Shown: in pieces, positions 37,401 to 51,956 of the stretch | Layout: every line of letters starts with the position of its first letter | How positions within the stretch are numbered: the stretch's first letter is position 1 | From: Siphlonurus alternatus | Taxonomy: Eukaryota; Arthropoda; Insecta; Ephemeroptera; Siphlonuridae | Assembly (NCBI GenBank): GCA_949825025.1 | Contig: OX463780.1 | Span: 25,572,118-25,636,117, forward strand | Length of the DNA stretch: 64,000 bases | Direction: 5' to 3' | Notes under the pieces: model-generated | What the model was told of the DNA's origin: nothing | The model's input: the letters and a program-made list of their open reading frames with translations, nothing else | Database searches by the model: none | Translations under genes and position numbers: made by a program

Positions 37401-40400
37401 CTTGACCTCCGCTCTCTTTGTCGGTGTGCTCAAGTCTCCCGTCGCTTCCGAGACATTGCCACAGATCCTTCCCTTTACAATGAGATCAACCTCAGAGTGA
37501 GTGGAGCATAAAAAATTTAGTTTAAAAATGATTAGTCCTTGCATTGCTTTGACAAACTGAAAGTTCATAGGTCAAACCTGATACCACCAGTGTCGTCTCT
37601 TGACTCCTTCTGTTTGCAGCCATATTGGCCGCTGGTGACCTCCGCATGCCTGCAAAGTCTGACCCCTCATTGTAAAAGATTGAAGGCCCTTGATCTCTCC
37701 TGGTGTCGGGGTGGTGAGCTTCCACAGTTCACAGAAGCCTTCATTAGGTAAAGTGGCTGCAGCTTGATCAACATAATTGTTAGGTCTTGCTTTTTTAAAA
37801 ATATAATGAAGGTATATAACTACAATAAAATAAATGAGCTCCAAGTACATTAACTAGGATATCATCATTTTTAACTTTATAATTGAGGATTGAAGACATT
37901 TTGGTTTTGTGTATCTTTATTTTACTAAAAATATCAATAAATTTCAACCTGATTTTTCGTTATCAGTTAAACCCTAATTACAACTAAAACATTGCTATAA
38001 ATTTTATAGTAATTCAATACACCTACCTTCAATGATTTATTGATAGTAAAAAATAGAATTTGATTTTTATTATATCTTTCCAACTTTCTTCTTTCAGATT
38101 TATTCTAACCTGTGGATCAAGCCTAAAAATATTAAGACTGAGAAACTGCAAGTTTATTAACAATGACTGCCTTGAAGCGATATCTAAGACCTGCTTAGCA
38201 TTGGAAGGTAACTAATAAGTGTTCATGACACATTTTTAATACAATATTAAACAAACAAAAAAGTACATACACTACGTTTATAATACATGACGGTGTTTAT
38301 TGCATATCCGTTGACGACGCCTCATAAGAATAAAATTATCCGTCGTCAACGGATCCATATTAAACACTGTCATGTAAACGTAGTGATTGTATAGTATTAT
38401 ACTGTAAAAAAATAATCAAGCCCTTGTAATTTTGTAATTCAGCAAAGGTGTTCAGTTAGCACCATGAAAAAAAAAAAAAACAAAAAAAAAAAAACAAAAC
38501 AAAAAACATGTTTGGATTTTAATATATTAATGTTCTAAAAGGACCATAATTATAATATTTTCTCCTGCAGAATTGAGCCTGCGGAATGTGATGGCCCCTA
38601 CTCGCAAAGGCTGGAGCTCTCTAGGGTCGTTGACCTCTCTGAAACATCTCGACTTGTTTCACACTCCCCTGGACATTGGTTCCATCCTGCACATTCTACA
38701 GCAAACCTCCCAGCTGCAGCACCTCAACCTGGGTGAGAAGAACACTAAAAACTATGCTGACAACTTGAAGATTTTATATACTTGAAGAATCTTTGGCTAT
38801 TAAGCTAAGTCGGTGTCGATGGGAATTATAATTCTGTATAATATATGACAGCTGAGCGTTGAAACAATTAAAGTTTATAAACCATTTGCATAGAAGTTTT
38901 AGTTTTATCTCATTTCACTGATAATGTTAATGAATATACTGTATATATGTATATATGGCTCTTTCAACCTAGCTGTTGATCGTTGGGCTCTCATATAGTA
39001 AAATTAATGTAATAAAACAATAATTGTGCTATAGAAAATTTCTTTGCACAAGTTCACAAGAATCAAATTCAAATTATAGCTGTAGCTCATCTACATTAGC
39101 GGTACATAAAAAAAGTCTCGCTCAATTAATTAAGATCCATGCTGAATATTCCGTTTCCCCCTGATGTGTACGGTAGGGTTGTTCTGCAGGCTCTCTGCTG
39201 GGTCTGTGGAAGAGAATGCTTTCTGAACAAATATTTATATATATTAAAGAGATCATAATATACATAACCAGACAATTGACATGTCCAATATATTGTATAG
39301 TTTTGCTGTTGGTGGTTTGACATTTGTATGTGGACTAGTCATTAATTTATATCTGTAGTAGGAGAGAATCTCCAACAATAAGTTATTGCCAGTGCAGACT
39401 GGGTATTAGGAGCCCCAGAAAGCAATGTGAACAATGTTGAAAAACAAGTTCCGCCATTGGTAACCAACCAATATTTATCTGACATTTGTCTGCAGGCTCT
39501 TGCATCCTTAACCCGAGCATGGATCGAGTGGCAGAGACCCTAGCTGCCTGTTGCCCGGCACTCAAATCCCTTGACATGTGGAAAACCTACAGCCTGAGTA
39601 CTGCTGGACTTCGCAGTCTAGCAGCATGCAGGAACCTGCAAGAGCTGGAACTGGGCTGGTGGTGAGTGTGTGTGCACCAACATTCAGGCATGAGAATAAA
39701 TTACCAACGGTGTTATGAAGGAACATATTACGGAACTTATTTTACAAATGTGGAGGGGGGAAGAGTTTAGAATTCTTTATGTAGCTTTTTTAAAACAATT
39801 TACAGAAAAAAATGAGAAATATACTTTAGAGATAGATTGAGGGGCAATAAAATAAAAATGCATAGGATACACATCCCTTAATTAATTTTAAGTTGTATTA
39901 AGATTTTTTGAATTTTGAATTACTTATTGGAATAAATTCACAACTCTTTTGCTACAGTATTGAATTTTGAAACTAGGGACAAAAAGAAGTTAAAAAATAC
40001 TTAAATCTTGTAATTATGATTTTCTAAGAAAGAGAAAGTGTTTGCCCTTTCTTCTTCATAATTTTTATTTTATTATTTTTCACAACGCATAAGTCTCAAT
40101 CATTTTCCTTTTTTCCAAATTCTCTTAGTCTTTATCTCATTTTAAAAACCTAAATATTTGTTTACAGTGGTGAGCTTGATGCTCCAGGTGACAGTCTGCA
40201 GGAAGTTGTGCTGCGCTGTCCAGACCTGCGCAAGCTGTTTGTTGCAGCCGTGCGAGGGATCAGTGACAGAGACCTGCTGGTATTTGTGCAACACTGCCCA
40301 AAGTTGGAGCAAGTTGACCTCCTCGGGGCGAGGAATATTTCTCCAGAAGCGTGCCTCAGGTAATCAAGGGGCTGCAAACATAGCCAATTTCATCACCCCT

Positions 40401-42153
40401 CATCCAAAATAATAATCCATGTGCCTGCCATGATTGTGTGCAATGGCTATAAATCCGTAAAGCTTATAATTGCACTCACCTGATATACTACACAGCTCAT
40501 TTTGTTGCACACGATGATTTCCAGACGAGGGACAATTAATATCCTCTAAAGAATTTTTTTTCTAAGTTTTACACCAGTTGGGTAACTTTCAATTGTTATT
40601 TTTATTACTATAGTATCAGTATTGTTATTAATTATTATTTTTTTAAATATTAAATTAAAAAATATTAAATTTCATAATTTTGGTATTAATTATTATACTC
40701 TCGGTATTATAATTATTATACTTAATTATTATTATACTTGTACTGTACTTTGTACCTGAAAATGCCATTTTTTATGTATATTTATAAAAAATCTTAATTA
40801 TTCTATTTTGCTTTCTCTTTCATAATTCATAATCTTTATTGCTTTTCGATTGATTATACAATATAAGCAAGTCAATAATATTAAACTCAAGACATAACGT
40901 CGATCGTCCATATTTATACATAAATAACAACTTGTATCACTATGCATAACAAAGTATAAAATACATATCACAGATCACAAAATAGTTTGTAAATCCTGCC
41001 ACTACAGATCAAATAAGATACCATATATCGTGAATTTCATGCTATTTATGTAAATAATTAAAATTTGAATGCTTATTGTACAGATGCAAGAACCAATCAT
41101 GACAAAGAAAATTCGTAGCATAAATATATTCAAAACACCAAGTTGTGAATACATGAGATGTATGATTTATAATTCATTCAATTAACCAAAAATTACATAA
41201 CTTTATGAACAATACATAAAAAGGATCTAAGTCGATACAAATATAATATATAATATAAGTTATATTATCACCCTAAAATTAACATAGTATACAAACTCAA
41301 GCCAATTTAATAAAATACAAATTATCCATATACATATATATCCCTAATTCAAAATTATTTAAAATTTAAACTGAAAGGAAGTCAAGAATCGTTACAAAAT
41401 CATTACAAAGCAGTATACCATAGTACTAATTTACGTGATAAATCTTTCATTTCGATAATCTTTAACATTATAGTAGCATTTCTCAACAAGAAATTTTTTC
41501 AATAATTGTGTAAAATTACTCTGTTCAGATTTTTTCTTCAACGATCCTGGTAAATTATTGAACAGTGATGCACACATAAATCGCGGATCGCTATCAGCGA
41601 AAGAGTGATTATGTCTCACGATAGATATGTCATTCTTGTTTCTAAGGTTGTAATTATGATTATCATGATTCATAACAAAGAGATCCGGGTGCTTGCGAAT
41701 GAATTTAATAGATTCGTAAATGTAAAGAGACAGCAAAGTTAATATATCTAATTTAGGGAACAATGTTTTACACGAGAATTGACTGGGCTTAAAACACATA
41801 GTCCTTATTACCCTTTTCTGCAAGATGGGCACTTAAACAATAATATAACATAATTATATATGGGGTATATTATTATAGTCAAAATTTTTAAATAATAGCC
41901 CATAGGACAAATGAAAAAGAATGCTGAGCAGTCAATTCACTTCTGTTCATTCACCCAATAAATCGTAAAATAAAATGCATGCCCAATTGACAATAATTAC
42001 CTGCTTTTCAGACTGCTGACTCAGTGCCCTCACCTTTGCCTCCTGGACTTGAGCTTCTGTGAGCAGATCACCGAGGGTCACGTCCGGCAGTGGAGGACTC
42101 TCTTCCCCCACGTCAACATCAAGAGAAGCTTCACGCCTGAGACAGAGACCTGA
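34425..42153 (+). CDS. FBXL4: F-box and leucine-rich repeat protein 4
   Basis: Eleven exons join in frame to 580 residues: 34425-34619, 35267-35360, 35839-36034, 37073-37304, 37371-37496, 37620-37747, 38098-38207, 38571-38732, 39496-39661, 40168-40359, 42012-42153 (stop TGA 42151). Residues 1-230 form the FBXL4-specific N-terminal domain (RTYGEWWD, YNPGAVVRIWAC, FPTNMLRLE, YYTELDAVLL, all matching the vertebrate protein). An F-box covers about residues 235-281 (LPHETVLQVLQHLDLRSLC); LRRs fill the rest (KALDLSWC, LQELELGWC, LCLLDLSFC), ending in IKRSFT. Vertebrate FBXL4 forms an SCF ubiquitin ligase at the mitochondrial outer membrane that limits BNIP3/NIX-driven mitophagy. The usual hydrophobic N-terminal anchor is not encoded after this ATG, so an upstream exon may be missing. 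The last intron holds an antisense LINE fragment. Confidence 0.94.
36560..36968. mobile_element. piggyBac-like MITE, GC-rich hairpin, FBXL4 intron 3
   Basis: Termini aggggtaccaaagtgaatac and the complement gtattcactttggtacccct are inverted repeats; arms of about 170 bp are near-identical. TTAA flanks both ends (36556-36559, 36969-36972). The centre contains a GC-rich stem (cgcagcgg / ccgctgcg). It lies about 100 bp upstream of FBXL4 exon 4. Confidence 0.85.
38271..38385. mobile_element. Small hairpin MITE, FBXL4 intron 7
   Basis: Arms starting cactacgttta and ending taaacgtagtg pair along about 48 bp, including atccgttgacgacg / cgtcgtcaacggat, with a short loop. Confidence 0.7.
39394..39472. 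repeat. Dispersed repeat copy 1 next to FBXL4 exon 9
   Basis: About 80 bp including gaaaaacaagttccgccatt recur in inverted orientation at 49732-49818. It ends about 25 bp before the exon 9 acceptor. Family unknown. Confidence 0.65.
41431..41838 (-). pseudogene. LINE reverse transcriptase C-terminal fragment
   Basis: A 133-codon minus-strand frame in FBXL4 intron 10 reads like the C-terminal end of Jockey/CR1-type LINE ORF2 proteins: LQKRVIRTM at its start, a central LFPKLDILTLLSLYIYE block, then NYNLRNKNDI and CASLFNNLP. The catalytic RT domain is absent, so the copy is 5'-truncated. It is of a different family from the element at 52034-54223. It lies antisense to FBXL4 and is not expected to be functional. 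Confidence 0.75.
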
Positions 42154-42236
42154 GAATACTGTATGTAACATACCACTGGAGTCTTGAGACTCGGCTCACA
42201 GCTTCAAGCTACTTTTTTTATATAGTACACTCCTTG

Positions 42237-42340
42237 CCTCTGAAAGTTCCCTTCTGCAGCTTTTAATCACCATGCCCTGTAACTATAACACATGGTGTGG
42301 TGATTAACACGGCTGCAGAAGGGAACTTTTCAGAGGTACG
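42237..42340. mobile_element. Small inverted-repeat element after FBXL4 stop
   Basis: cctctgaaagttcccttctgcag pairs with ctgcagaagggaacttttcagagg in inverted orientation, with an inner pair ttaatcaccatg / catggtgtggtgattaa. It starts 84 bp beyond the FBXL4 stop codon. Confidence 0.75.
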
Positions 42341-42551
42341 AGCTGTGCATGACCATTCATCATGCTTTGTATTATTCCTGTTGTGACAATTAAATCCATT
42401 TTACAAGTCACTTCTTGTCTCCGATAAAACTTCATCATATCTGTGTTGTAATTCAAAAGATATTTATTTATTACCTGAAAGCTAGTAAATATAACTCACT
42501 GCTTGAAGCTGTAGGCTAGACTATATATTGATCATCAAGCTGATAATGAGC

Positions 42552-42681
42552 TATAGTAGAACCATCATATGGTCAGCGCTGTCACTTTGACGAGGCAAGC
42601 CGGCAGCTGATATGCAGCCTGCAGCCGCCGGCTTGCCTCATCAAAGTGACAGCGCTGACCATATGATGGTTCTACTATAGC
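42552..42681. mobile_element. Near-perfect hairpin element, 130 bp
   Basis: Arms of about 55 bp beginning gctatagtagaaccatcata and ending in its complement enclose a 22-bp GC-rich loop (agctgatatgcagcctgcagcc). Only one mismatch or so is seen along the arms, so it is young or under constraint. It lies about 400 bp beyond the FBXL4 stop, possibly in its 3' UTR. Confidence 0.8.
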
Positions 42682-44114
42682 ATATTTCTATAAAACAGAT
42701 TTTTAGTAGTTTTGTCATTGTTAAAGGCTTTTGAGTCTTTCCTTTTTCATGCATGATGCAAGAAATGCAAAATAAATTTTGTACAGTAAAATAGAGTACA
42801 AATTTCTGAAACTCGGAAAAGGTATGTACTTAGAAATTAATAATAATTTATATTTTAGTCTTTTTATTTGTCAAGAATTATTAATAAATTAATGGATTAA
42901 TAAATTTTAGTGTATTGTATGTTAATTTATAATCACAATCTCTGCACTCTACTTGAACTGTACTAGCACTCTCTTGTATTCTAAATGAACAAATTGCTGT
43001 ATATTGTATATGTATTATGTTTTTCAACAAGTATCCCAAAAAAGTACAAGATATATTATATACAGTACTGTTCTGCATGTTACTGTAATTTAAGTATAAA
43101 TTTATTAATTTACTTGCATAATTACTTAATTTCATGAGTGGTGCCTACCAAAACAATATAATGCGGCGCCTTATTTTTAATAATGCTAGTCCTGCCATTA
43201 AACTATATAATTATATTAACATATATTAGTGTAGCATGATTATATCCTACTGTGATAGAAACTAAGCATTCCAATTTTATGGTAGTAATATTTTCATGAG
43301 CGAGAGTGTTCTCATAATTAAATATTTATTTTTATGTTTTAAAATGTGATTTTCAGTGTATACTAACTAGAAATAAATAAAATAAACTAGTAATTCAATA
43401 TAACATAAGTTTATTTATTACCATTTTTAATTTTGTACGAAATTGTTAACATTATCATGCAATATACTTTGTAAAGACAAAGATTTAATTTAACAAAATA
43501 CCTAAAGAAAAGAGGAATGTTATACATAGCAATAAAAACAATCGCTAAATTAACAATTACAATAGAGGACATGTTTACTTTTTTGATCGATTAGCTGCTG
43601 ATCAAAATGCTCAGTCTTAAATTATTGCAAAAATGCTGCCATTTTTTTTAAAAAATTAATTGCATTATTTTAAAAATTGCACATTTAACAAGTGATATTT
43701 AAATTAGACTGGCTTAGATCTATTACTTTGAGTACAAGTAAACATACAGGGCAAACTATGAAATGTCATTTAACAAATATATTTATAATAATTATTAAAA
43801 TACAATAAAAAAACAAAAATTTACATAGAGGTTTTCCCATATAAAATAATTAGCTTTCGTTAATGAGGATTAAAAAAAGTACTGTTCCTAAAATATTTGG
43901 TAATAATTCATCACTATAACGACCAATACAATATATTTAATTTATTTTCTTTTAATTGAAAAAACAAACAAAATATGCAATTATTTATGAAAAATGATTT
44001 GGGACACAAATTTTTAACTTGAATTAGACTGGTAATATCAATTCAAGGCAATCAATCACTCACCCAAAATTTGGCTATTTTGAGGAAGCATAAATATAAT
44101 TTATATATTACTGG

Positions 44115-44281
44115 CAGGGTCGGACTGGGCTCAAAGGGCCTACTGAGCAAACACTAGTACGGACCCATATCAAGGGCCTACTTGACCCTGTGGGGGCCTA
44201 CTTTTAACGTTGTAGGGGTCTCCCAGCCGAGGGGGCCTACTGAGCGATCGCTCACCAACTCTTATGGCCAGTCCGAGCCTG
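44115..44281. mobile_element. hAT-type MITE, 167 bp, with perfect 8-bp TSD
   Basis: Termini cagggtcggactgg and ccagtccgagcctg are inverted repeats of the CAGGG type used by hAT transposases. The 8-bp sequence attactgg directly flanks both ends (44107-44114, 44282-44289). The interior is GC-richer with repeated gggcctact blocks. Confidence 0.88.
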
Positions 44282-45367
44282 ATTACTGGCTAACCTAGCT
44301 CGAGGCTGCAGTGTTCAATTTTTTTGTACTATTTTCTTTTCTATTTTACTTTGTAATTGAAAAATAATGCAACAAGTATCTTAAAAATTGTTATAATTAT
44401 GTTATCTGCTAAGATATCATGTGCAGTAGCGTGCAGCAAAGTAGGCTTCACTTAAGTCAGCCAGGTAAATAAAGAAAAGTTGAATTATCTTATTAAACAT
44501 GCATTTTTTTTTATTCATGTGACACTACAGCTGAATGATCATTACAAGCTGCCTACTTAACTATATGCTACTGGATATGTGTAAATTCTAATTTCATTGA
44601 CAGTGCAATATAAATATAATTAAGCAATATTTAAGTAGTAAATAAATGCAACAGCAATTCTTTCATAGTTTAATTATTATTAGTATAATGATTTTTAAGT
44701 CTATAATGTTAATGCAACCCCCTACCAACCACCATTTATAACCTAACTAAGCATGGTACAAAGAAATATGGTGGACACGGATTTTACAGAGTTTTCTATT
44801 TTCTGCAGTGAAGTATATATTTTTTTAATTTTGACAAAATTTCTCTTTGACAAAAGATTGAAAACAACTTATAGAAGTTTATTAGTTAATTAGGAGCAAT
44901 TTTAGTTGGATATCTCTATTTTACACAAGTATTAATATACTGTATAATATAATATATAATTATTTTAAAATTTATATGTTATAAGACCCTATTATTATCT
45001 GAAATATTTATCAAAATCTTTAAAATGAGCATTTTCACAAATTGCATAGAAATTTCTGAGATACCCTAACATTTGCTACTTCTGTAAAGAGTATTAATTG
45101 CCTCTAGAGTACTTTGTTTAAGCATACATCTATAAGATAGTCCAAGGATTATTGTCGCAATATTTTATATTGTACGTTGTGTATACGACTTACGCTACTG
45201 AACTCTAGGCTTGCAAAGTTTACTGAATTATTTCAAATAAAAATCTGCCGAACTTCACGTTTGCTTACTCCAAAAATCAACGTACAGTAGACTTGTGCAC
45301 ATTTCAGTCATACATTTATTTCTACGCACTAAAAATTTATTTGTAAATTTTAAAGTTTTTTTTTTAA

Positions 45368-45714
45368 GGGTAAGGTAACGCCACCAATGTTAAAAAAAAT
45401 CCCTCTCACAAAAATTCTGAAAAAAATTTAAAATGTTCTCCTCTATACCCCCTATCAGTAGCTAAAATATCAGGTATACAAATACGATCTAGTTTTTGAG
45501 TTATAAATTTTTAAAGTTGACTACTTTAACATGAAGAAATGAAACTCCCATGTTAAATTGGTCAACTTTAAAAATTCATAACTCAAAAACTAGATCGTAT
45601 TTGTATACCTGATATTTTAGCTACTGATAGGGGGTGTAGAGGGGAACATTTTAAATTTTTTTCAGAATTTTTGTGAGAGGGATTTTTTTTAACATTGGTG
45701 GCGATACCTTACCT
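45368..45714. mobile_element. piggyBac-like MITE, family A copy 2
   Basis: Termini gggtaaggtaacgcc and the complement ggcgataccttaccc/t are inverted repeats with arms of about 165 bp. TTAA lies at 45364-45367 and 45715-45718. The subterminal motif cacaaaaattctgaaaaaaa recurs in the copy at 55595. Confidence 0.85.
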
Positions 45715-45946
45715 TTAATTTAGTTGAAAGAAAAAGATGACCTTTAAATTTTATATACGATAGCATTAATGATAATTATTTTTAAAAACACACAAAACAA
45801 AATGTTTCCTACCTAATTTCTTTTATAGATTTTATCAGGATAAAACTATAGCAAGCTATGATGGAGATAATATTGCAGCCTAATTCAAGTGTATGCTGCA
45901 TTTTTTTTTTTAAAGCTTAAGAGTAGTATCATGCCTTGACAAGATG

Positions 45947-45948
<2 letters not shown>

Positions 45949-46035
<87 letters not shown>
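45949..46035. repeat. TA microsatellite
   Basis: About 43 uninterrupted TA units between FBXL4 and TMEM19. Confidence 0.98.
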
Positions 46036-46038
<3 letters not shown>

Positions 46039-46465
46039 CCTAAATAAATACAGAAATTAAAAAAAAAAAAAAAAAAAAGCATTTTCAGTGGACGTTTGCC
46101 AGGGGAATCTACAGAGTCCAAACAAAACTAACAACATATTCAAACTTTTCTATCTGATAAAAAATACAATTCTTTTCGGGTGCTGCTCTGTAAATACCCG
46201 TCAAGAGTCTCCACTGTTGCTTATGATACAAATTTGGAAATCAGAATAAACATTGAAGTCACTCCTTATGATGTAGCACAGAAAATAAAATACTAATAAA
46301 AATGAATTTAGTAAAACACAATACATATTTGGTAAAATGGTTGTGATATATATCATAATTTCTTTCAACATGCCTTAACGTAACAGAATCTTGATTTTCC
46401 GGAACATTACCAGACAAGATATTTTAGCTGCAATTTAAATTTATTACCCCTTGGATTGCGTTTTT

Positions 46466-46556
46466 TATGGCCAGAAAATTGCCCAAAAGGTTCACCGTTT
46501 CCTGGGACTGTAGGGCTACTGTCACACAAATGTTTCCAGTCAATTTTCTGGCCATA
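46466..46556. mobile_element. MITE of the GGCCAGAAAATT family, copy 2
   Basis: Ends tatggccagaaaattg and caattttctggccata are perfect inverted repeats. The core ttcaccgtttcctggga is shared with the larger copy at 19988-20283. Confidence 0.75.
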
Positions 46557-47059
46557 ACACATGGACATCTCTGATTTTCTGAAAGACTCGGATTACTGCT
46601 AACACGTAAGATTGTATAATGGATATCTGACACATTTATACAAGGTTTGACGTCAATCTTATATTAGAGCCAATCAAGGCGATAAAGCTAAAATTCTCTC
46701 TAAGCATCTACGATGTTAAGGAAACAACAATTAAATATTAAAGGTAGACCCAAGAGTTTTGTTGACTGAAAAATGTTATTGTGGAAAAATATTGCTGCAC
46801 GGGTTTAAAGATAAACTTTTGTAAGCTTTCTGAACGGAAAAGCAATCCCTCACATTCCGGGGACCAAGCATAACACGGTATTTGAACCCTCTGGGCACAA
46901 CTTTAGATTTGTATCAAGATTTATGTTAGATGTCCATTAAAGGTTTCATGCTTTCTGTTACTTGTCTGTGTGGAGCATTCTTGTCTGTCCTGGCAATGTC
47001 CGAACATCCGTTGTGAGATTGCATGGTGGGGTAGTGGGTCACAAGACTTATTGTAGTGC

Positions 47060-50763
<3,704 letters not shown>

Positions 50764-51925
50764 TGTGCCGTTACTAGCACATAGCCTCTGTAGAAATGTT
50801 GAGAATAAGAGACATCATAATTATGCATACAGTTTGATACTGTACAGTTCAAATACAGGTATGGCATAGTTATGTGTTTCATGTGTTTGCATATTATATA
50901 TATATGATATTCAGTATGTGGTATAGCTATAGCATGCAGTATCATAATTAGAATTATTCATATGATAACATAATGTATGATAATGAAGTGTTGTGAATTT
51001 AAAGATATGCATTATATGATGCAGCATGTATGCATATGCATACAGTAATTTTCATAACTTGAACTTGACACGTTCTGGCATCAGAAGTAACATATAAAGA
51101 AGAAAGAGTTGTCAATTGGATTACTACAGTACGTATTATAGAAGTAAAATGGCTTAAGAGTCAGAACGTGGACATGGGAAAAGAAGAAGACATTTTAAAA
51201 ATAGTAGCATACTTATTATTCGAAATGTAAGAGCTAATTTTTTGTTATCAGTTTTAGACAGGGAGCCTGCATGCATGATACGCTGTCGGTAATCTCGATA
51301 TCAAGTTGCTCCATACGTGCAGCAAAGATCTAAATACGATAACTTACTGAAGCTTAATATATTTATAATTTTATTTTTTCTACAAACATACCGTAGCTGC
51401 CAAATTAACAAGTAAGAACTTGTTTTAATTAATTAACACTCCTCAAATTTTAGATTTCTTCCAAAACAAATATGCGAATATCGACAGTCTTTGTCCGTAG
51501 TTCCAGCTGATCCCAGAGGGCACCAGCTGTCATGAATGTTTATTATTCTATGAAGTGAGAAGAATAGTGTGTGAAATTTACAAAAGCTTGTGTTTTATTG
51601 TTGATATAAATAAAAGGTAATATTAATTTTGAAAACATAATTTTTTTTTAATATTTTAAGATGCCTGTCACTTGTTTTCGTTGATCTCAGACTTCTGGAA
51701 AAGCAAATGAACATATCGTCATTAACATTACCATAAGTTTCATTGCAACCTCTGACTCTGCTCTTCTTAATAATTAATTATTTATAACATGGAACCGTTG
51801 GTCACAACTTTCTACTGCTTATTGGCATAAAATAACACATTTAACATAGAGGAATATATTCAGCTTATGAGTATTACAGTAGTAGGTTTCCATACTGTAG
51901 CGAAAAACTGCATTCTGTGACCCAC

Positions 51926-51956
51926 CTGCATCAGGCTCTGCAGCACCTGCTGTATC
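51926..51956 (-). other. Possible 31-nt exon upstream of TMEM19
   Basis: On the minus strand a GC-richer stretch is bounded by aatttacag and donor gtgggt. It reads in frame with the sequence preceding the TMEM19 ATG (IQQVLQSLMQ then RLCASNGTM). It could be a 5' UTR or N-terminal micro-exon. Its acceptor pyrimidine tract is formed by the LINE tail next to it. Confidence 0.25.

Larger units (their letters stand above)
42154..47059. other. FBXL4-TMEM19 convergent intergenic region
   Basis: It holds the 3' UTRs of both genes and otherwise AT-rich DNA with several mobile elements (42237, 42552, 44115, 45368, 46466) and a TA tract. A plausible FBXL4 polyadenylation hexamer AATAAA lies at 42771-42776; on the minus strand AATAAA at 46440-46445 might serve TMEM19. 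No further coding sequence recognised. Confidence 0.6.
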
